A stretch of DNA of 64,000 nucleotides from Pseudevernia furfuracea (Eukaryota; Ascomycota; Lecanoromycetes; Lecanorales; Parmeliaceae), in contig JAIUPT010000021.1 of assembly GCA_022315425.1 (NCBI GenBank), forward strand, positions 310,001-374,000, in the 5' to 3' direction. Made by a program: the position numbers and the translations under genes. This document shows, piece after piece, positions 34,492-46,163 of the stretch. The notes below the pieces were generated by a model that saw only the letters and a list, made by a program, of their open reading frames with translations, was not told the origin of the DNA and made no database searches. How positions within the stretch are numbered: position 1 is the first letter of the stretch; each line of letters starts with the position of its first letter.

Positions 34492-35228
34492 CTTCTTCTG
34501 ATCCCCAAACCCCACCTGCCCCGTCGCCATGCCGGCATTCTTGCGCAGGTTCGTCCACGGCGTGTAGATGACGGTGACGTTGTCCTTCTTGTTGCCTGCT
34601 CCCCCCCCCCCGGGCAACATCAGCTTCTCCGCTGCCACCTCTCTTCTAGTTCTTCATCCCAACGTGTTTTTTACAAGGAAGGAGGGGGTAAATAGGTAGG
34701 GGCGCGGGGAGGAGGTAGGGGGGGGGGAGGGGGGGTTTTTGTTGGGCGAACCTTCGATCGAATTCGCCTTGGTCAATTGCGCGCACTCTTCCACCAGCTC
34801 CTTGGGCAGGGCGTCCCATGTCTGCTCGGGCGTGAGGCGCAGGTAGATGTGCGCGGAGGAGAGGTTGTCGACGTGGAACTGTCGGAGGAGCTTTCGTTAA
34901 ACCTTTGTTGCTTCTCTTGCCCTTTTTTTTTTGTTTTTTTGCGGTTCTTTCTCTCGCTGTTGGTGGGGCGAGAGACGGACGTACGTACCCTGTAGGTAGA
35001 GGGTGTGTTAGATCGAGGTGCGTAGGGAGAGAGGGTCTGTGTCACCAGATATCGCAGTCCCAGCCGAATTTAATCAATTCTTCGTCTGCGGGTGGTGGGG
35101 TCAGCCCTTGGGTTGCTCGAATTGTCGAGACTGAGTGAAGAGGGGGGGAACGGACTTTCGAATTTGTCTTTGCCTACGTAGATGGTCGCTGGGGGGTCAA
35201 TTACGTTGGAGGTGAAGTAGTAGACCAT
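34012..35228 (-). CDS. JLP2/CCDC25 family protein (NFACT-R domain)
   Basis: Homologue of CCDC25/Jlp2, an NFACT-R (DUF814) protein. Exons 35228-35156, 35085-35046, 34878-34752, 34595-34492 and 34296-34012 give about 209 residues: MVYYFTSNVIDPP, YVGKDKFENEELIKFGWD, FHVDNLSSAHIYLRL, LTKANSIEGNKKDNVTVIYTPW, a coiled, Arg/Glu-rich C-terminal helix, and the end GFDEDDFM. One join is odd: between CDIW and FHVDN the only GT (35045) gives a frame one base short; keeping the frame needs an intron starting TG or a missing base. Introns 3-5 contain G-runs, (GGA)n and a (CA)n array directly after a splice donor. The family assignment is secure; the exact gene model is not. Confidence 0.8.
34459..34487. 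repeat. (CA)n microsatellite inside a JLP2 intron
   Basis: About 14 CA units. On the coding strand it is (TG)n and merges with the donor GTGCGTGTG of the intron that follows the exon ending GDQKK. Purine-rich (GGA)n repeats fill the rest of the same intron (about 34380-34440). Confidence 0.9.
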
Positions 35229-35672
35229 TGTCGTCTTTGGGGGTGGTTTGTAAACAGAAATGGGCGGACGTTGGAAGGAAGACGGGCGAGGTTTACACAA
35301 TGTTTAAGGAAGGTAGTGGTGGATGGTTGCAGATTGGCTGGGAATGGAAGGGAGAATTAGGGTTTGGTCATACTTATATTGTGATCAATTATCAATGCCA
35401 GTAGAGAGTGCTCAATTCAGACTTTGATTTCACTTCCCATCGTATCAGTGCAGATGTCGTCTTTTCATAATGTTCGAGAAGACCACTTTGAGTCTGTGTG
35501 CATATCAATTAATTAATGTCTCCTTTTTGCGATGGTGGTATCATTCCCTTTAAAACGCCTCGAGAATGTTGGGACCAATCCCAGTCTCCGCCAAAATGGA
35601 AGGACACGCGCTGACCATATGTGAAATGCGCAGAAGATCTAGAGTATATACATGACTGACGTGATAGTGGAC
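35229..35672. other. Intergenic; no gene seen
   Basis: It contains the JLP2 promoter and the 3' end of the carrier gene, both read on the minus strand. Confidence 0.5.
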
Positions 35673-37312
35673 CTAGTCCACTGAATCGAGGAGCATTGGG
35701 TCTGGTAGCTGGTTTATTTTCTTCTTGATAAATTCGAAAGAGGAGAAAAAGACGATGTTCGTAAGGCAGGAGCGTCCCATTGCGAGGCCAAAGCCTATTA
35801 GGAAAGAATCCATGCATTAGCACATATCATGCGAATCCCGATAGCGGCAGGCAGCTTACCTCGGTAGGATTTGCGATTGAACCACTCTATTTTCGGGTAT
35901 TTCACCACAGTGTTTCTCTCGAGGCACTTGCGCTGGTATTCGGTTTTTACAGAGTCAAAGGGATAAGTCTGGCGAAAGGTCAGCCATTCAGCGACTCCCT
36001 TTACCACCACCCTCAGGAACTCACGCAGGTCACGGAAGCCAAACCACAAAACCCGCCAGCCATCGCTACAGACAAAGGAGAGGTCGGAGAATTACTGCCT
36101 TGCAGCTTGACGAGCATCTGCTTAGTGCTTTCGTATGTTGAGAAGTAGATCGCTGATCCGATTGTATCTCTGACTAAAGAAATCCTGTGAGCCGACGAAG
36201 CGTGATTTACTGTGCTTTGATGCGCTTACCGATATGGATTCGAAATCCAGCATACAGTCCAAAAAAGCCGCGCAGCTTGAGGATGTTGATCGCGGTCTTG
36301 ATCGTTCCCTTCTGTTGATAGCTTGATTTGATCGGGTCTTTGAGCGCATCGGACATGCTGGACTTATTCCCTTTCGCCATCATTTCGGACGTTTGCGCAG
36401 CGATCTTGGTGATCTCGAAAGGGGCTAAGAATGTTTTAGGTTTTGAGCCGCTATGACGTGCAAAATCAAGACTTACCAGAGTAGAACGAGATGATCGATC
36501 CAGCGGTAGCACCAGCAGCAGTAAAACATGATATTGTAGCTAAAGTAGGGATGCTCCCAGGTCGGTTAACGACGACCAATGGCTCGTCGCTCCCAGTAGC
36601 TTGCCCAATTAGGGAGGAGTACTTGTATTTTGCCTTTTGGTACACGGAGAATGACAGGGTCCTTCCAAATGTAAAGCTGAAGAATGGACCCAAACCACCT
36701 ATAAGACACACGCAACATTAGCTTGGGTACGGGAGGGGGAATCGTTTGATCGCGCGACCCAAGCTGAAAAGAAGTAATAAAAGACTAGTGCCTTCAATAT
36801 CAAGACTCCGCTAACAACGCTCTAAGAAGCCAATCGCAAGTACAGCGAGAATCGGTTATTTCAAAGGTTCGATATCTCCATCAGAACACTATGAGACGGG
36901 TTGGACTAACCACGATAGAAGCCCTTGATCCCCTCCGTCTTGTATCCATCTTTCATGCACTCTAAAACAGTATGATGGCGGCCAAATCTTCTGCCATGTT
37001 AGATTTGGAATTTGTACAATGGTAACCATGGATGCACGTACGCTTGCATGCGAGTCTTGACGCTGTCCAAGGGATACTATACGGCGGTTAGATTGATCGC
37101 AATCAAGCTCGACACTAGGAGCTTACGGAGACTGTTTGAGATAGCATGATGCTAATCCCGGAGGCGATACTTGTACGGTAGTACTTGGCCCAGTGTTTGG
37201 TGATTTCATGATTCGTATTCAAAGCTGATGCGGTTTTAGTCTTCGAAGCTTGGTCCGTAGCCTCCTTGGAGCTTGCTCCATTGCCATTGCGGCGGTCTTG
37301 ACGATCGGCCAT
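35673..37312 (-). CDS. Mitochondrial carrier family (SLC25) protein
   Basis: Transports a metabolite across the inner mitochondrial membrane; the substrate is not readable. Eight exons join in frame: 37312-37127, 37076-37042, 36990-36911, 36698-36477, 36424-36230, 36173-36025, 35968-35860 and 35794-35673, about 365 residues. The three carrier signatures are PLDSVKTRM, APFEITKI and YPFDSVKTE, each after the first helix of a repeat. Between them lie GIKGFYRGGLGPFFS, GFFGLYAGF and a Gly-rich SVAMAGGFCGLAS helix, as expected. The N terminus of about 40 polar residues precedes the first repeat. The C terminus reads SSFEFIKKKINQLPDPM. An alternative upstream Met lies at 37318, two codons earlier. 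I recognise the family only. Confidence 0.85.
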
Positions 37313-37318
37313 ATTCAT

Positions 37319-38605
37319 TTGGTATATAGGCCACAACCTCTTGCGCTCTGTGTAGTGTCGAGGCCCGCTAGCAGTCGCAGATGGATGAAGAACCAAGGGT
37401 AATCCATCAGAGGCTGCTCAGATCATAACAGAGGTAAACTTCTGCTATCTGCTCGACGTTCAGCCTTCTTTTTCTGGCTGCAGTAAGAATTGCAGTGGAC
37501 CGAAGGATACCGGCGAGTTCAGGTGTCGATAGAAGCTCGTCGCTTAGAGAAAGAGACGTGTGACTTAAGGTGGGGTGTGCAGGTACAGGGCCAAGAGGAG
37601 TGAAAAATGTATTATGAGAGGTGGGAGTATAAAAGATGTTATATAGATAGCCAATCAACCAAAAATAAGAGAGGGCGGTAGTATAGTTACAGAGAGAAAT
37701 GAGGGTGAGAGAGGCCTTTGTTGAAGAGCGAGAGTGACCTTGTTGTAGAATATAGAAGTGGAAGTAGGTAGGAAAGAGGTACTTGTCTCGCGCCCGCAGT
37801 TGGAAATTTTGCCAAGCTTTGCCAAGCGAAAAACCCACATCACGCTTGGGGAAGCTAGTAGGTGAGGCTTGCATTGATAATGCACAAAATCTACGGAGTA
37901 AGTATGGTAATGTAACCGTGTGTGCGTAATGAAATTCTTGACACAGATATGTTGAATAGAGATAGAGATAGAGACAGAGGGTTAAGAGTCTTCAACGTTG
38001 AGAAGGCTAAAGTAAAGTAAGTAATGCTTTGGTGGTAATTGTCTAGTCTGCTTGAAACCCGAATTTGTCTGACCATCTGAATGTGCTTTGAAACCTCTCA
38101 GCGCTAGCTCATCACGCAACCGCTCTCCATGCATGCATGCAAAAATCAGCACGACAGCCCTATGTGCGGGCCACCTCCAACCTGCTTCACACCTATCATA
38201 TAAGCCTAGAAAAGCCCTCAGATGACCGCCGCTGTATAATAGACCAATAATACCGAGACTCGAGCAGAAGAGGATGAACTCCTCAATCTCTGAGTCTGTT
38301 TCAACAGTCGTGAATAGTAATACAATGCTTGAACTTTCGCTTCGTAGAGTATCAGCAACAGTAATTGCGGCCAGGAGCTACTTGAACCTTTGGTCTGTCA
38401 ACTTACTCTGTCAATCAAGCACAATAATATTCTCTGGTCCCTTCCCTTGCCTCGGTCTAGAACCGTTGTACTCACACCGGACCGGTCCGACATTTTCTGG
38501 GCGCGCAGCGATCAAACCACTGTAGGGCCGTCTGCCTTCAGCTGATCCATTCAACGCTCTGTTTCTTGACTGTATGTTGGTGTCCCTAGATATCAGTTAG
38601 CTAAG
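37319..38605. other. Intergenic; no firm gene
   Basis: A 155-codon minus-strand frame (37874-37407) overlies what looks like an AT-rich leader and has no family resemblance. Small GATAGAGA repeats occur near 37958-37978. Confidence 0.5.
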
Positions 38606-41600
38606 TCACAAATTATGCTCGAATGCTGTATCAGACCAAGGTTCCATAGCTGCCCTTGAAGCAGGTAGCGGTGCACGTCTTTCGAAAGGGTTGTCTTGAT
38701 CTGGATCGGTATACTGTGGGTTAGGTTGACAATAGGACAATGCATTCTGTTTGACAGGCCAGACTGGTTGCTGTTGCACCCCAGGAAGTTGTTGCATGCG
38801 ACTTGGCGGGTGATCGAAGTTGATTGCAGCTGGTTGGCGCTCACTGCTGTTGTGCGGATATGCATTTTTCGAAGGCATCATATCTTCATGGAAACTGTCT
38901 TTGGCTGTGTCAAGTGCGTAAGTTAACGGAGGTATTGCGTGACCAACATGTCCGTGGACATTAGCCGTAGCTGTAGTATAAAAAATAGGTTTACGCACCT
39001 GTTGGCGGCTTCGTATGTCTGTAGAAATCAGCCGTAGCAGTAAAGGGAACGTAGGTAATGCGGTCCGGCCTGCGATCATCGTCGCGCTGCCTATAGTTGT
39101 TGGACATGTCACTCAATCCGGACGGCATCGATCTTTCAGCTGCCTCGAAGGGCTGGAAACGCCGCATTGTTCCATTGGAGTCGGCATAGACTCGATCACT
39201 GTCCGCAATGACACCAACATCGTGACGTGATGAGAAACCCAAGTCACTACTTTCATGATGTTCAAGAGCAAATTGAGAAGAGTCGAAGAAAGAAGGAGAG
39301 TCGTTGTAATACTCCGGCGGTGTAAAAGCAGCACGTGAAGGAAATTGCATATTCTCTACGTTCTCTGAACGACAGAGTGGAACCTGATAATGATCGCGGG
39401 GCTGCGGATACCGTTCCCCACGATCAGCTACTTGATCCGGACGCCTCTTCATTTGTGTACGAGGAGAAAACAGCTGAAGCTCCTGACTGCTGATAGGAGG
39501 CCTTGCCCATTCTTCCTTGGCAGGAAGTGGTACAATCCTCTCGTCCGAGACAAAATGCCCCTTGTCATCACGATATACAGCCTCATGAGGCCTTTCATAC
39601 CGGAGTGGGCGGTCATCTATCTGTTCGATGGGAACTAAGATAGTTCTGCCTTGGCTGTAAGAATCAAGGGTCTGCTGATCATCGATCCTGCGCCTCTTGC
39701 TACTTGGTAGCTCCTCATAGTCATCATGGTTTATAATCGAAGGCAGGGGCAATTGCTGTGTTCCACGATTGAGGGGTTGGTATGAGCCAAAGGGGTTTAC
39801 TTGCCGCGTTTTTCCATGGAGCGTTGTCTGGTCGCCTTGCTTATCAGGAAGGTCCCTTTCAATAGAAGGAAGTACCATCTCGGAGCGCCGGCGTGATTGC
39901 GGGTCGAAATCGTGTGCATAAAGATTGTTACCATTCTCTTGCCTAGGGCCATTCTGGCTTACAAACCTTACGCCTTGTTTAACGACTCTGTTGGAAACCT
40001 GTCGCAGTTCCATTGATCGTGTCCCGTTGTTGTAAGGCTGGTCTCCCTCGCCGTAGTAAATCCTCTTAGGCTGCTCTAGGCTTCTTTCCTGAGCACGCGG
40101 ATCTTGTTGAGGCGAATATGCGACCTGACACGATTTAGTACCTTTCATGTTCTAGATTGCTTACCTGTAGATCCATTGTCCGCCATTACAGCTCAGTTCG
40201 GTTGTGGACCGGACTTACCTGTTCTTCCAGTACATATCTGGGATCCCTTGTGTTGCTGTAAGGGTCAGCTCTATAACCGTCTGGCCTTGCTACTGGCGTT
40301 ATGCGCGTCTGAGCCGGCGCTCGCCCTAGTGTTTGCTCTCCACGTTCGACCAAATGAGCGGGACGGTTTCGATCTTGCGGTTGCTGTGCAAGCGGATGGG
40401 CATCATTGTGTCCAGAGCTTGCCAATACCGGTAGAGAGGAATAGTCGTTGTGGACATTTAGATTTTCCGGATGCTTCCTGCGACGATTTAGCGCCTCTTC
40501 GTAGATCCTTTGTCGATGTGTTCCCATGCGGTCTAGCGTGTGTTGATCATACTGAACTTGCCGGCCGTGGCGTAACTGATTGCGACCCAAGTATTGGATT
40601 TCCTTGTCTGACTCCGGGCTATAGGAGTCACCGCGTTCAACTGTACGATTGATGTTAGAATAGTCGACAGGCTGAATCTGCATATCTGCCTCTGATATGT
40701 ATTCAATGCTGCTATCACGTTCAGTTTCTTGGGGCCGCGTTCGTAGGCTCTCTTGCGTTTCATCTCCTTCATCATCTCCTTCGTCATCGTCTGGGATCAC
40801 AATGACTTCTCGGAGTACATCGTCCATATCTCCAGCGTCATCGTCGTCCCCTCTCCACCGGATCAGACGATCGAGACACGGTTTCTCGACCCTTCGACGA
40901 GCCTCATTATACTGGACTTGCCTTAAGAGAGAGTCGTAATCGGTATACGTGTGACGAATGTGAGCAATTACTGCAAGCTGCGCACGTCTCACGAGGCTTA
41001 GATCTGCAACGGTACCAACGAGACCCTTGCCCTTGTAATTGTCAGCACTTGGAAACGAATCGAAACCACAATGTTACCTTCTGGAAAGATCTGCCAACAA
41101 TGAGGTGTAAGTCTTGATCAGGTATGTTAGGAAATAGATCTCTGATCGTTTCGCGAGCTGAAGTATCAATGACTGCTTGTGGAAGAGATATATCAAGCGC
41201 TGGCTGGGCGTTCCGAGTCCGGGCCTTCTGTTTCTTTTGCTTTGCTGGCCGTCTGCCATCATGGTCCTGCCCGTCTTCTAGGTGTGCGAAATTAGACTGC
41301 AGAACGCGGCCGGAGTTCAAGAGTGTAACACCGAGGCTATCGCATGCCTTCTCTACAGTGACGCTTGGGAAATGGAACCCAACCCGATGAATTTCTCTGG
41401 ACAAACTTTGGCGTGGATGCCTACTAGTCTTGAAAGTGTCAAAATAATGTTCACAAATGACCTTTGAAACCTACCGAAACGATGAAGACTGTGAAGCCGT
41501 CTTCTCTTGCTAACTTCTTACATCGATTCGTCAATTGTGGATCTCCCGCAGGAATGAACGTATAGCCTCTAGGAGCTTTCTGTTCGGGATATAGCTGTTG

Positions 41601-41891
41601 AAATCATCAGGATATAAGGCAGAAGTCCGCACCCAAGCTGATCTACGTACAACAGTCTTGAGCTTTTTTTGTTTATCAGCAACCTCCTCAAGGATGACTT
41701 TATAAGATGTCTTCCTTTTTTGATCGGCTCTCCTGTGTCGATCAGCAGCTGATGGACCTGCAGAGATATGGCGCTGATGGACACGAGTCATGTTGTTCCA
41801 ATGTAGCCACAATAGCTACACCAGCTGCGAAGACTTTGATGGTGTCGGGCCCACTTGAGTTTGAGCAGACCTGGCTTTTTGAGACCTTCAT
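38606..41891 (-). CDS. DUF2293 domain protein with long disordered tail
   Basis: Seven exons: 41891-41822, 41757-41651, 41579-41475, 41428-41078, 41031-40219, 40124-38999 and 38970-38606, about 978 residues. The N-terminal half is the fungal DUF2293 type: PRGYTFIPAGDPQLTNRCKK, EIHRVGFHFPS, then TIRDLFPNIPDQDLHLIVG, QLAVIAHIRHTYTDYDSLLRQ and KPCLDRLIRWRGDDDD. An acidic stretch with VIVIPDDDEGDDEG resembles a SUMO-interacting motif. The last 600 residues are rich in Arg, Gln, Pro and Ser and look disordered. Each intron keeps the frame, which supports the model. An upstream in-frame ATG at 41936 is possible. Function unknown; probably nuclear from composition and basic KRRR stretches. Confidence 0.8.
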
Positions 41892-42177
41892 AATCCTGTG
41901 TTTTTTGGTTAATACTCTTCTTGCTGTCACGACCACATAGAAATTAATCTGTTATAGCAAGAATTCTGCTGCAAGAACCTCCATAGTATACGTGCTGTCT
42001 GTGCTGAATTTTTAATATGTTTTTGGCAGGAACCAGACTCGCCCCCCTGGCCTTTCACCAACAGGGAACATTACGCGCCTTGTCCCGCCGCTAAGCCCTT
42101 GGAGCTTGGCGCAAATCCGCGCCTGGGCTCTTTTTGATGGTGAAGCAAGACTACGCTCTCTCCGAATTGTCATGATC

Positions 42178-42735
42178 ATGAATCCCACCAGTCAGGAAAT
42201 TGTGAGATCTTACCGACGTCTATATCGCCATGCAATGTACGCGGTACAGTATGCATCACCCGCAAAATACACTCTGAGAATCCTTCTTGAAAACGCGTAC
42301 CGAACAGGCAATGCAGTAGATTTTGACGCCCAAAAAATCAATAATACCATTACCTTTCTGGAGGGCGCAGCGAAAGAAAAAGGCCTAGAGCATAGGATAT
42401 TGAAGAATCTACTGCACACTTGGTTCTGGCCCATATATAATGCAAAGCATGTAAAAAGGTGCGGTTTGAGGCATTGTCATGCAGGCCCATTATGCTGACA
42501 GAACACAAGTCTTCCGTTGAAGAAGGTGAATAAGAAGATAGAAAAGAGCCGGGCTGCCATACAGCACTTCGAAATCACACTGAAAATGCTCAACGAGAGT
42601 ATGGACATGTGTCTTCCTACGACTCTTACTATCAAACCCGGGTCACCAACCATAGACTCATCTATTGGACAAAGCATACGAGAACTCGAAAGCAGCGAAG
42701 ACTTCGTATGGAGCGACTCTACTGGTCTGTCTTAA
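42178..42735 (+). CDS. LYR-motif protein (DUF1763 type), probably mitochondrial
   Basis: Exons 42178-42450 and 42502-42735 give about 168 residues. The first exon has EIVRSYRRLYRHAM, an LYR motif near residue 11, then DFDAQKI, TLEFL-like ITFLEGAAKEKGLEHRIL and KNLLHTWFW. LYR proteins act with acyl carrier protein in mitochondrial complex or Fe-S assembly; the individual role here is unknown to me. Exon 2 adds a helical KKVNKKIEKSRAAIQHFE segment and an acidic end. An alternative Met two codons upstream (42172) exists. It ends 88 bases before the 3' end of the convergent membrane-protein gene. Confidence 0.7.
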
Positions 42736-42822
42736 GGCTCTATTCACCTGGATCATACTCATATCAGATGGGGGTAAACCAGAAACACCGGCCATCGCCA
42801 CGGCCTCTCTCGTTGTCGGACT

Positions 42823-43804
42823 CTAGGCGCCCTTATATTCATACTTGAGGTCTTCTAATTCATCTACATCCACAGAAAGCATCAGCTCTCTTGCGAGTAT
42901 AATGACTGTGAACGATACTGCGCAACTGTTAGGTCGCACAGCCAATTTATGAGAGAGGCCACCCACCGACAGGTAACAGACAAAGCAACCAGAACCCATC
43001 ATGTACGCCTCGCTTGTCTCTGAAGGTGATGGAGTTCAAAGCGCAGAGCAAGCTTAGGGCACCATTGAGGTAGCTGATATATTGATGGACTGGTCCTGAC
43101 TCAGGCTCTAATCCCCTCTTCGACTTTACGCGGTTGGGCGGCTTGGGCCTAACATTGGGAACAAAGGCAAGCATATAGGCGGTGGCGATGAGGGAGGTCA
43201 TACAGAGAAGGCTAACGAGCCTGGCTTGGACGAGACGCGACGTGATCAGAGCGGGGATGTATGCCATGGCGGATACACCGGGGAGGGCGAGGAAGATGCG
43301 CTGGCGTGGTTCAGAGTGGGGCTGCCATACTACAATAATGGAAGACCTACTTTGTACTCCTCATTGCGCTCGTCATCCTCGGCTCTGAGCTTCGCGATGA
43401 GCTTCTCTTGCTCTAAGTGCCAGCATCAGTACAAATCCACACTTTATATTCCCAACTGCAATTACCTTCTTCGTCAAGGTGTTCCGGTAAAGTATCATCG
43501 TCGCTGTTATGAAACGTTCTCCGTAATCTCGTAGCCATGTGGCATGCTGTAAAGTAGAGATTTCGTCGCTGGGGCTGCCGCTTTTAAGCGAGCGGGCGGT
43601 GACCGGAGGTGATGCGGCCGAATGATCATCCCAGTCCGAGTGCGCACATTCATCCTTCCAGTTACCCTCCACCAATACGTTCGAATATCCAAAAAAGCGT
43701 GCGCGCGCTCTCTCACATAGCCCCGTTTGGTTGGCCTCGGAGAAAAAATCGGAGACTCGCAGGAAAGGAACAATGGCCAAGAGTAGCTTTGCCAACTGTA
43801 TCAC
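42823..43804 (-). CDS. Conserved fungal small membrane protein
   Basis: Pieces with family-like conservation: LQHATWLRDYGERFI and LYRNTLTKK, QEKLIAKLRAEDDERNEEYK, then helices FLALPGVSAMAYIPALITS and LVSLLCMTSLIATAYMLAF, later PVHQYISYLNGALSLL, GVHDGFWLLC and the end DELEDLKYEYKGA. Exons 43804-43466, 43410-43351, 43321-42963 and 42925-42823 give about 286 residues in frame. Two points are odd. The join at 43351/43321 needs a 29-base intron, very short for a fungus; without it the frame meets TAG. The last intron uses donor GTGGCC. The gene may be genuine with a tiny intron, or lightly damaged. The start could be further downstream. Function unknown. Confidence 0.6.
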
Positions 43805-43997
43805 GATGCTCGTTGGTTTCTAAACCGTTTTTGTATCTATTCTTACTATCTATACTAGTATGTATTTCCTCTAATGCAATCGCAGCTTCATGCGAAGAAT
43901 CATACGTCCCAGTCAACCACATGCAACGCAGCTTCCTTCAGATCTTATCCGCAAGCCCAGGATTTGAATCAACTAGCCGTTGACCCTCTACTTGAAT

Positions 43998-44490
43998 TCA
44001 GACCAATGACGTATACTGCCGGAGCTCGTGACCCTTCCACATGAACAAAATAATACAAGAAAATAGACCGATGGAAGAGAATGCGGCGATGCCAAAGACC
44101 CAACTTACACCTACGACCGCAACCCATAAATCAATGAAGAGTAAGACAGTGAACCCGAGGCTGAGACGATAGAAGCCCGTAGTGCATGCTACCTCCGTTG
44201 ATTATTACTAATACCATCGCCATAGTACCGACGGTGACTCCGAACGCTAGTACCACGTAGTGCAAATGATATTCAAGAGTTGTTAGGACGATACCGAGAC
44301 CGACGGATAGCAAGAACAGACCAGGGGTTCACAGAGAATGCAGACGATACTCGGGCTTCCAGGTTCCACTGCGACGTTTACATATCCGAAGTGACAGACA
44401 GTCATCAAACGCATAGAGTGCGAGCTCCGTAACGATCAGGCCTATCCATAGACAGAACCTGACTGGAAGCTGTTAGCTAAAGGATTCGTC
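43998..44490 (-). pseudogene. Decayed C-terminal part of an MFS transporter
   Basis: On the minus strand, FCLWIGLIVTELALYAFDD, then KPEYRLHSL, a TGA where Trp is expected, TPGLFLLSVGLGI, YHLHYVVLAFGVTVG and, after a frame change, YRLSLGFTV, LWVAVVGVSWVFGIAA and FMWKGHELRQYTSLV with stop at 44000-43998. This follows the order of a fungal MFS C-terminal half, but a block between the VIINGG and YRLS segments seems lost. I cannot find the N-terminal half upstream with confidence. Confidence 0.6.
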
Positions 44491-46163
44491 AGTGAGGCAT
44501 TAAGATGCTGTGTTGGAGTTGACGCTTGTGGCGATTTGCTAATGAGTAGCCGACTTTCCTTAGGCCTTGTGCTTTGTATCTTACATCCATCCTCCACTGT
44601 CCATTCTAAAAGTAGTCCGGGATCTTCCCAATTGCTCCTACATCTCCAACGGCCCTAGATTATCCTTCGCCTCGCCGATGGACGTCCAGAGATTCCCCAC
44701 AAACATCGCCGAAGAAATTGAGACGCAAGCATGAGTCTTGCTGCCTGTGTTCGTGGCGAGATGCGGGCAGCAAGATCTCGAGGTCGACCACATTCGAGCC
44801 TACGACTAAATGTTTGTAATCCTTGCAAGCGAAGTTGCAGATTATTGTTCGCCAACAATCTCTATAGGCAGTGTTGGTGCAGCGACTTATATCGGTGGTT
44901 ACCTAATGGTCATTGGACACCGTTCCGTGGCGTCGGAAAGTTATGAGGTCGGTAGTGCCAGTATTGGGTCCTACGTCCCGGATCGTGACAAGGGAGTTGC
45001 CGAATCCGAGCGGTGGCCATGTGTAAGTATAATCGTCGCCATAGCCTTGCACTATGAATTGTTGATCCATATTCGTGGCTCTCAGTCAAATACCCGGGTG
45101 TCCCCCATTGCTGTAGCATTTACTCTGGTTCACCTCCACGTGACATTGGGGCACAGTTTTTCGCTGTGCTGAGCATCACCCATGGGCGGTAGGTGGCATT
45201 GCTTGCCTTTAAAGATTGTGCATTGTGGATCATGGTATTGGTGAGGGCTGTGTCATTGAGAAGAGGCGAGGTTTGTGCTATGGCAGTGGCGATGCCTAGA
45301 AGGGCGAATAGGAGGTCAGAGGTATACTGCCGAAAGGGTGAGAGAGGCTTAGGTAGTTGATGAAAGACTTTGAGAGTACAATTGTGTTTGCAGAGGAGTA
45401 GAATGAGGAATCGCTATTTGGATTTGTTGCGTCAAAGACCAATATCGCACAGAAACCATTGTAAACAGTAGACACGGCATACTCGTATTACTGTAGATTG
45501 ATAGGGACAGAGCTGTCTCCCACGGAAATGAAATCCCAATATACTTAACAGTATACTAACAGAAGCATAATCAAATGAGTGCGATAATACCAACACGAGC
45601 TCGATCAAAGCACTCGTAGTAGCGATAGCCCGGCAGCAGAGCAGATATACTCGGACTGCCATGGGGTAACCCTGAATTCTTCCATAGCTCTAGAGACCAT
45701 AAGATAATAGGTCTGCGTCATTGATTTCCCAATCAGCCTTCAATGACGCGTAACATTTCTTCAACGGCTCAACAACTAGGAACTAAGCCTCCGAGCCGTG
45801 ACATTATTGTAAGCAACCTCTTCTGCACTTCTCTTCCGATCCCAGCGATTGCAATCTTGACCCATGTCCTGCCCCTTCACCACTCTGGCGCGGCGAGGGC
45901 TTTGTAGTCGATCCTTTGAGCGTTACTTTTAATAAAGAGAAGCCGACGCGTGGACACAATGATTCATTTATGGAATGGAAAGTCGATGGCCTTCGACGTT
46001 GGCTATTGGTATAGTAGAAAGACATAAAAGAATGCCTTGCCAAGGCCGGCTTGTCCGGGAAAAATTCGGGAGACGAGGCATGCCAAGACCTACTCGTCGA
46101 GCCATCGTGCCATCGTCTGCACCTTGTAGCTCCGAGTGCTCAGTACTCCATTCTCACAACAAA
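44491..46163. other. No firm gene; may hold older transporter debris
   Basis: Open frames are short and unlike known proteins. The N-terminal half of the decayed transporter would be expected here. Confidence 0.4.

Noticed and set aside
33809..34558. Several 150-170 codon frames on both strands near JLP2
   Set aside because: They run through CTC/GGA and CA microsatellites and give low-complexity peptides; only the spliced JLP2 frame is family-like.
37407..37874. 155-codon minus-strand open frame upstream of the carrier gene
   Set aside because: AT-rich, no family resemblance and no splice support; more likely leader or spacer.
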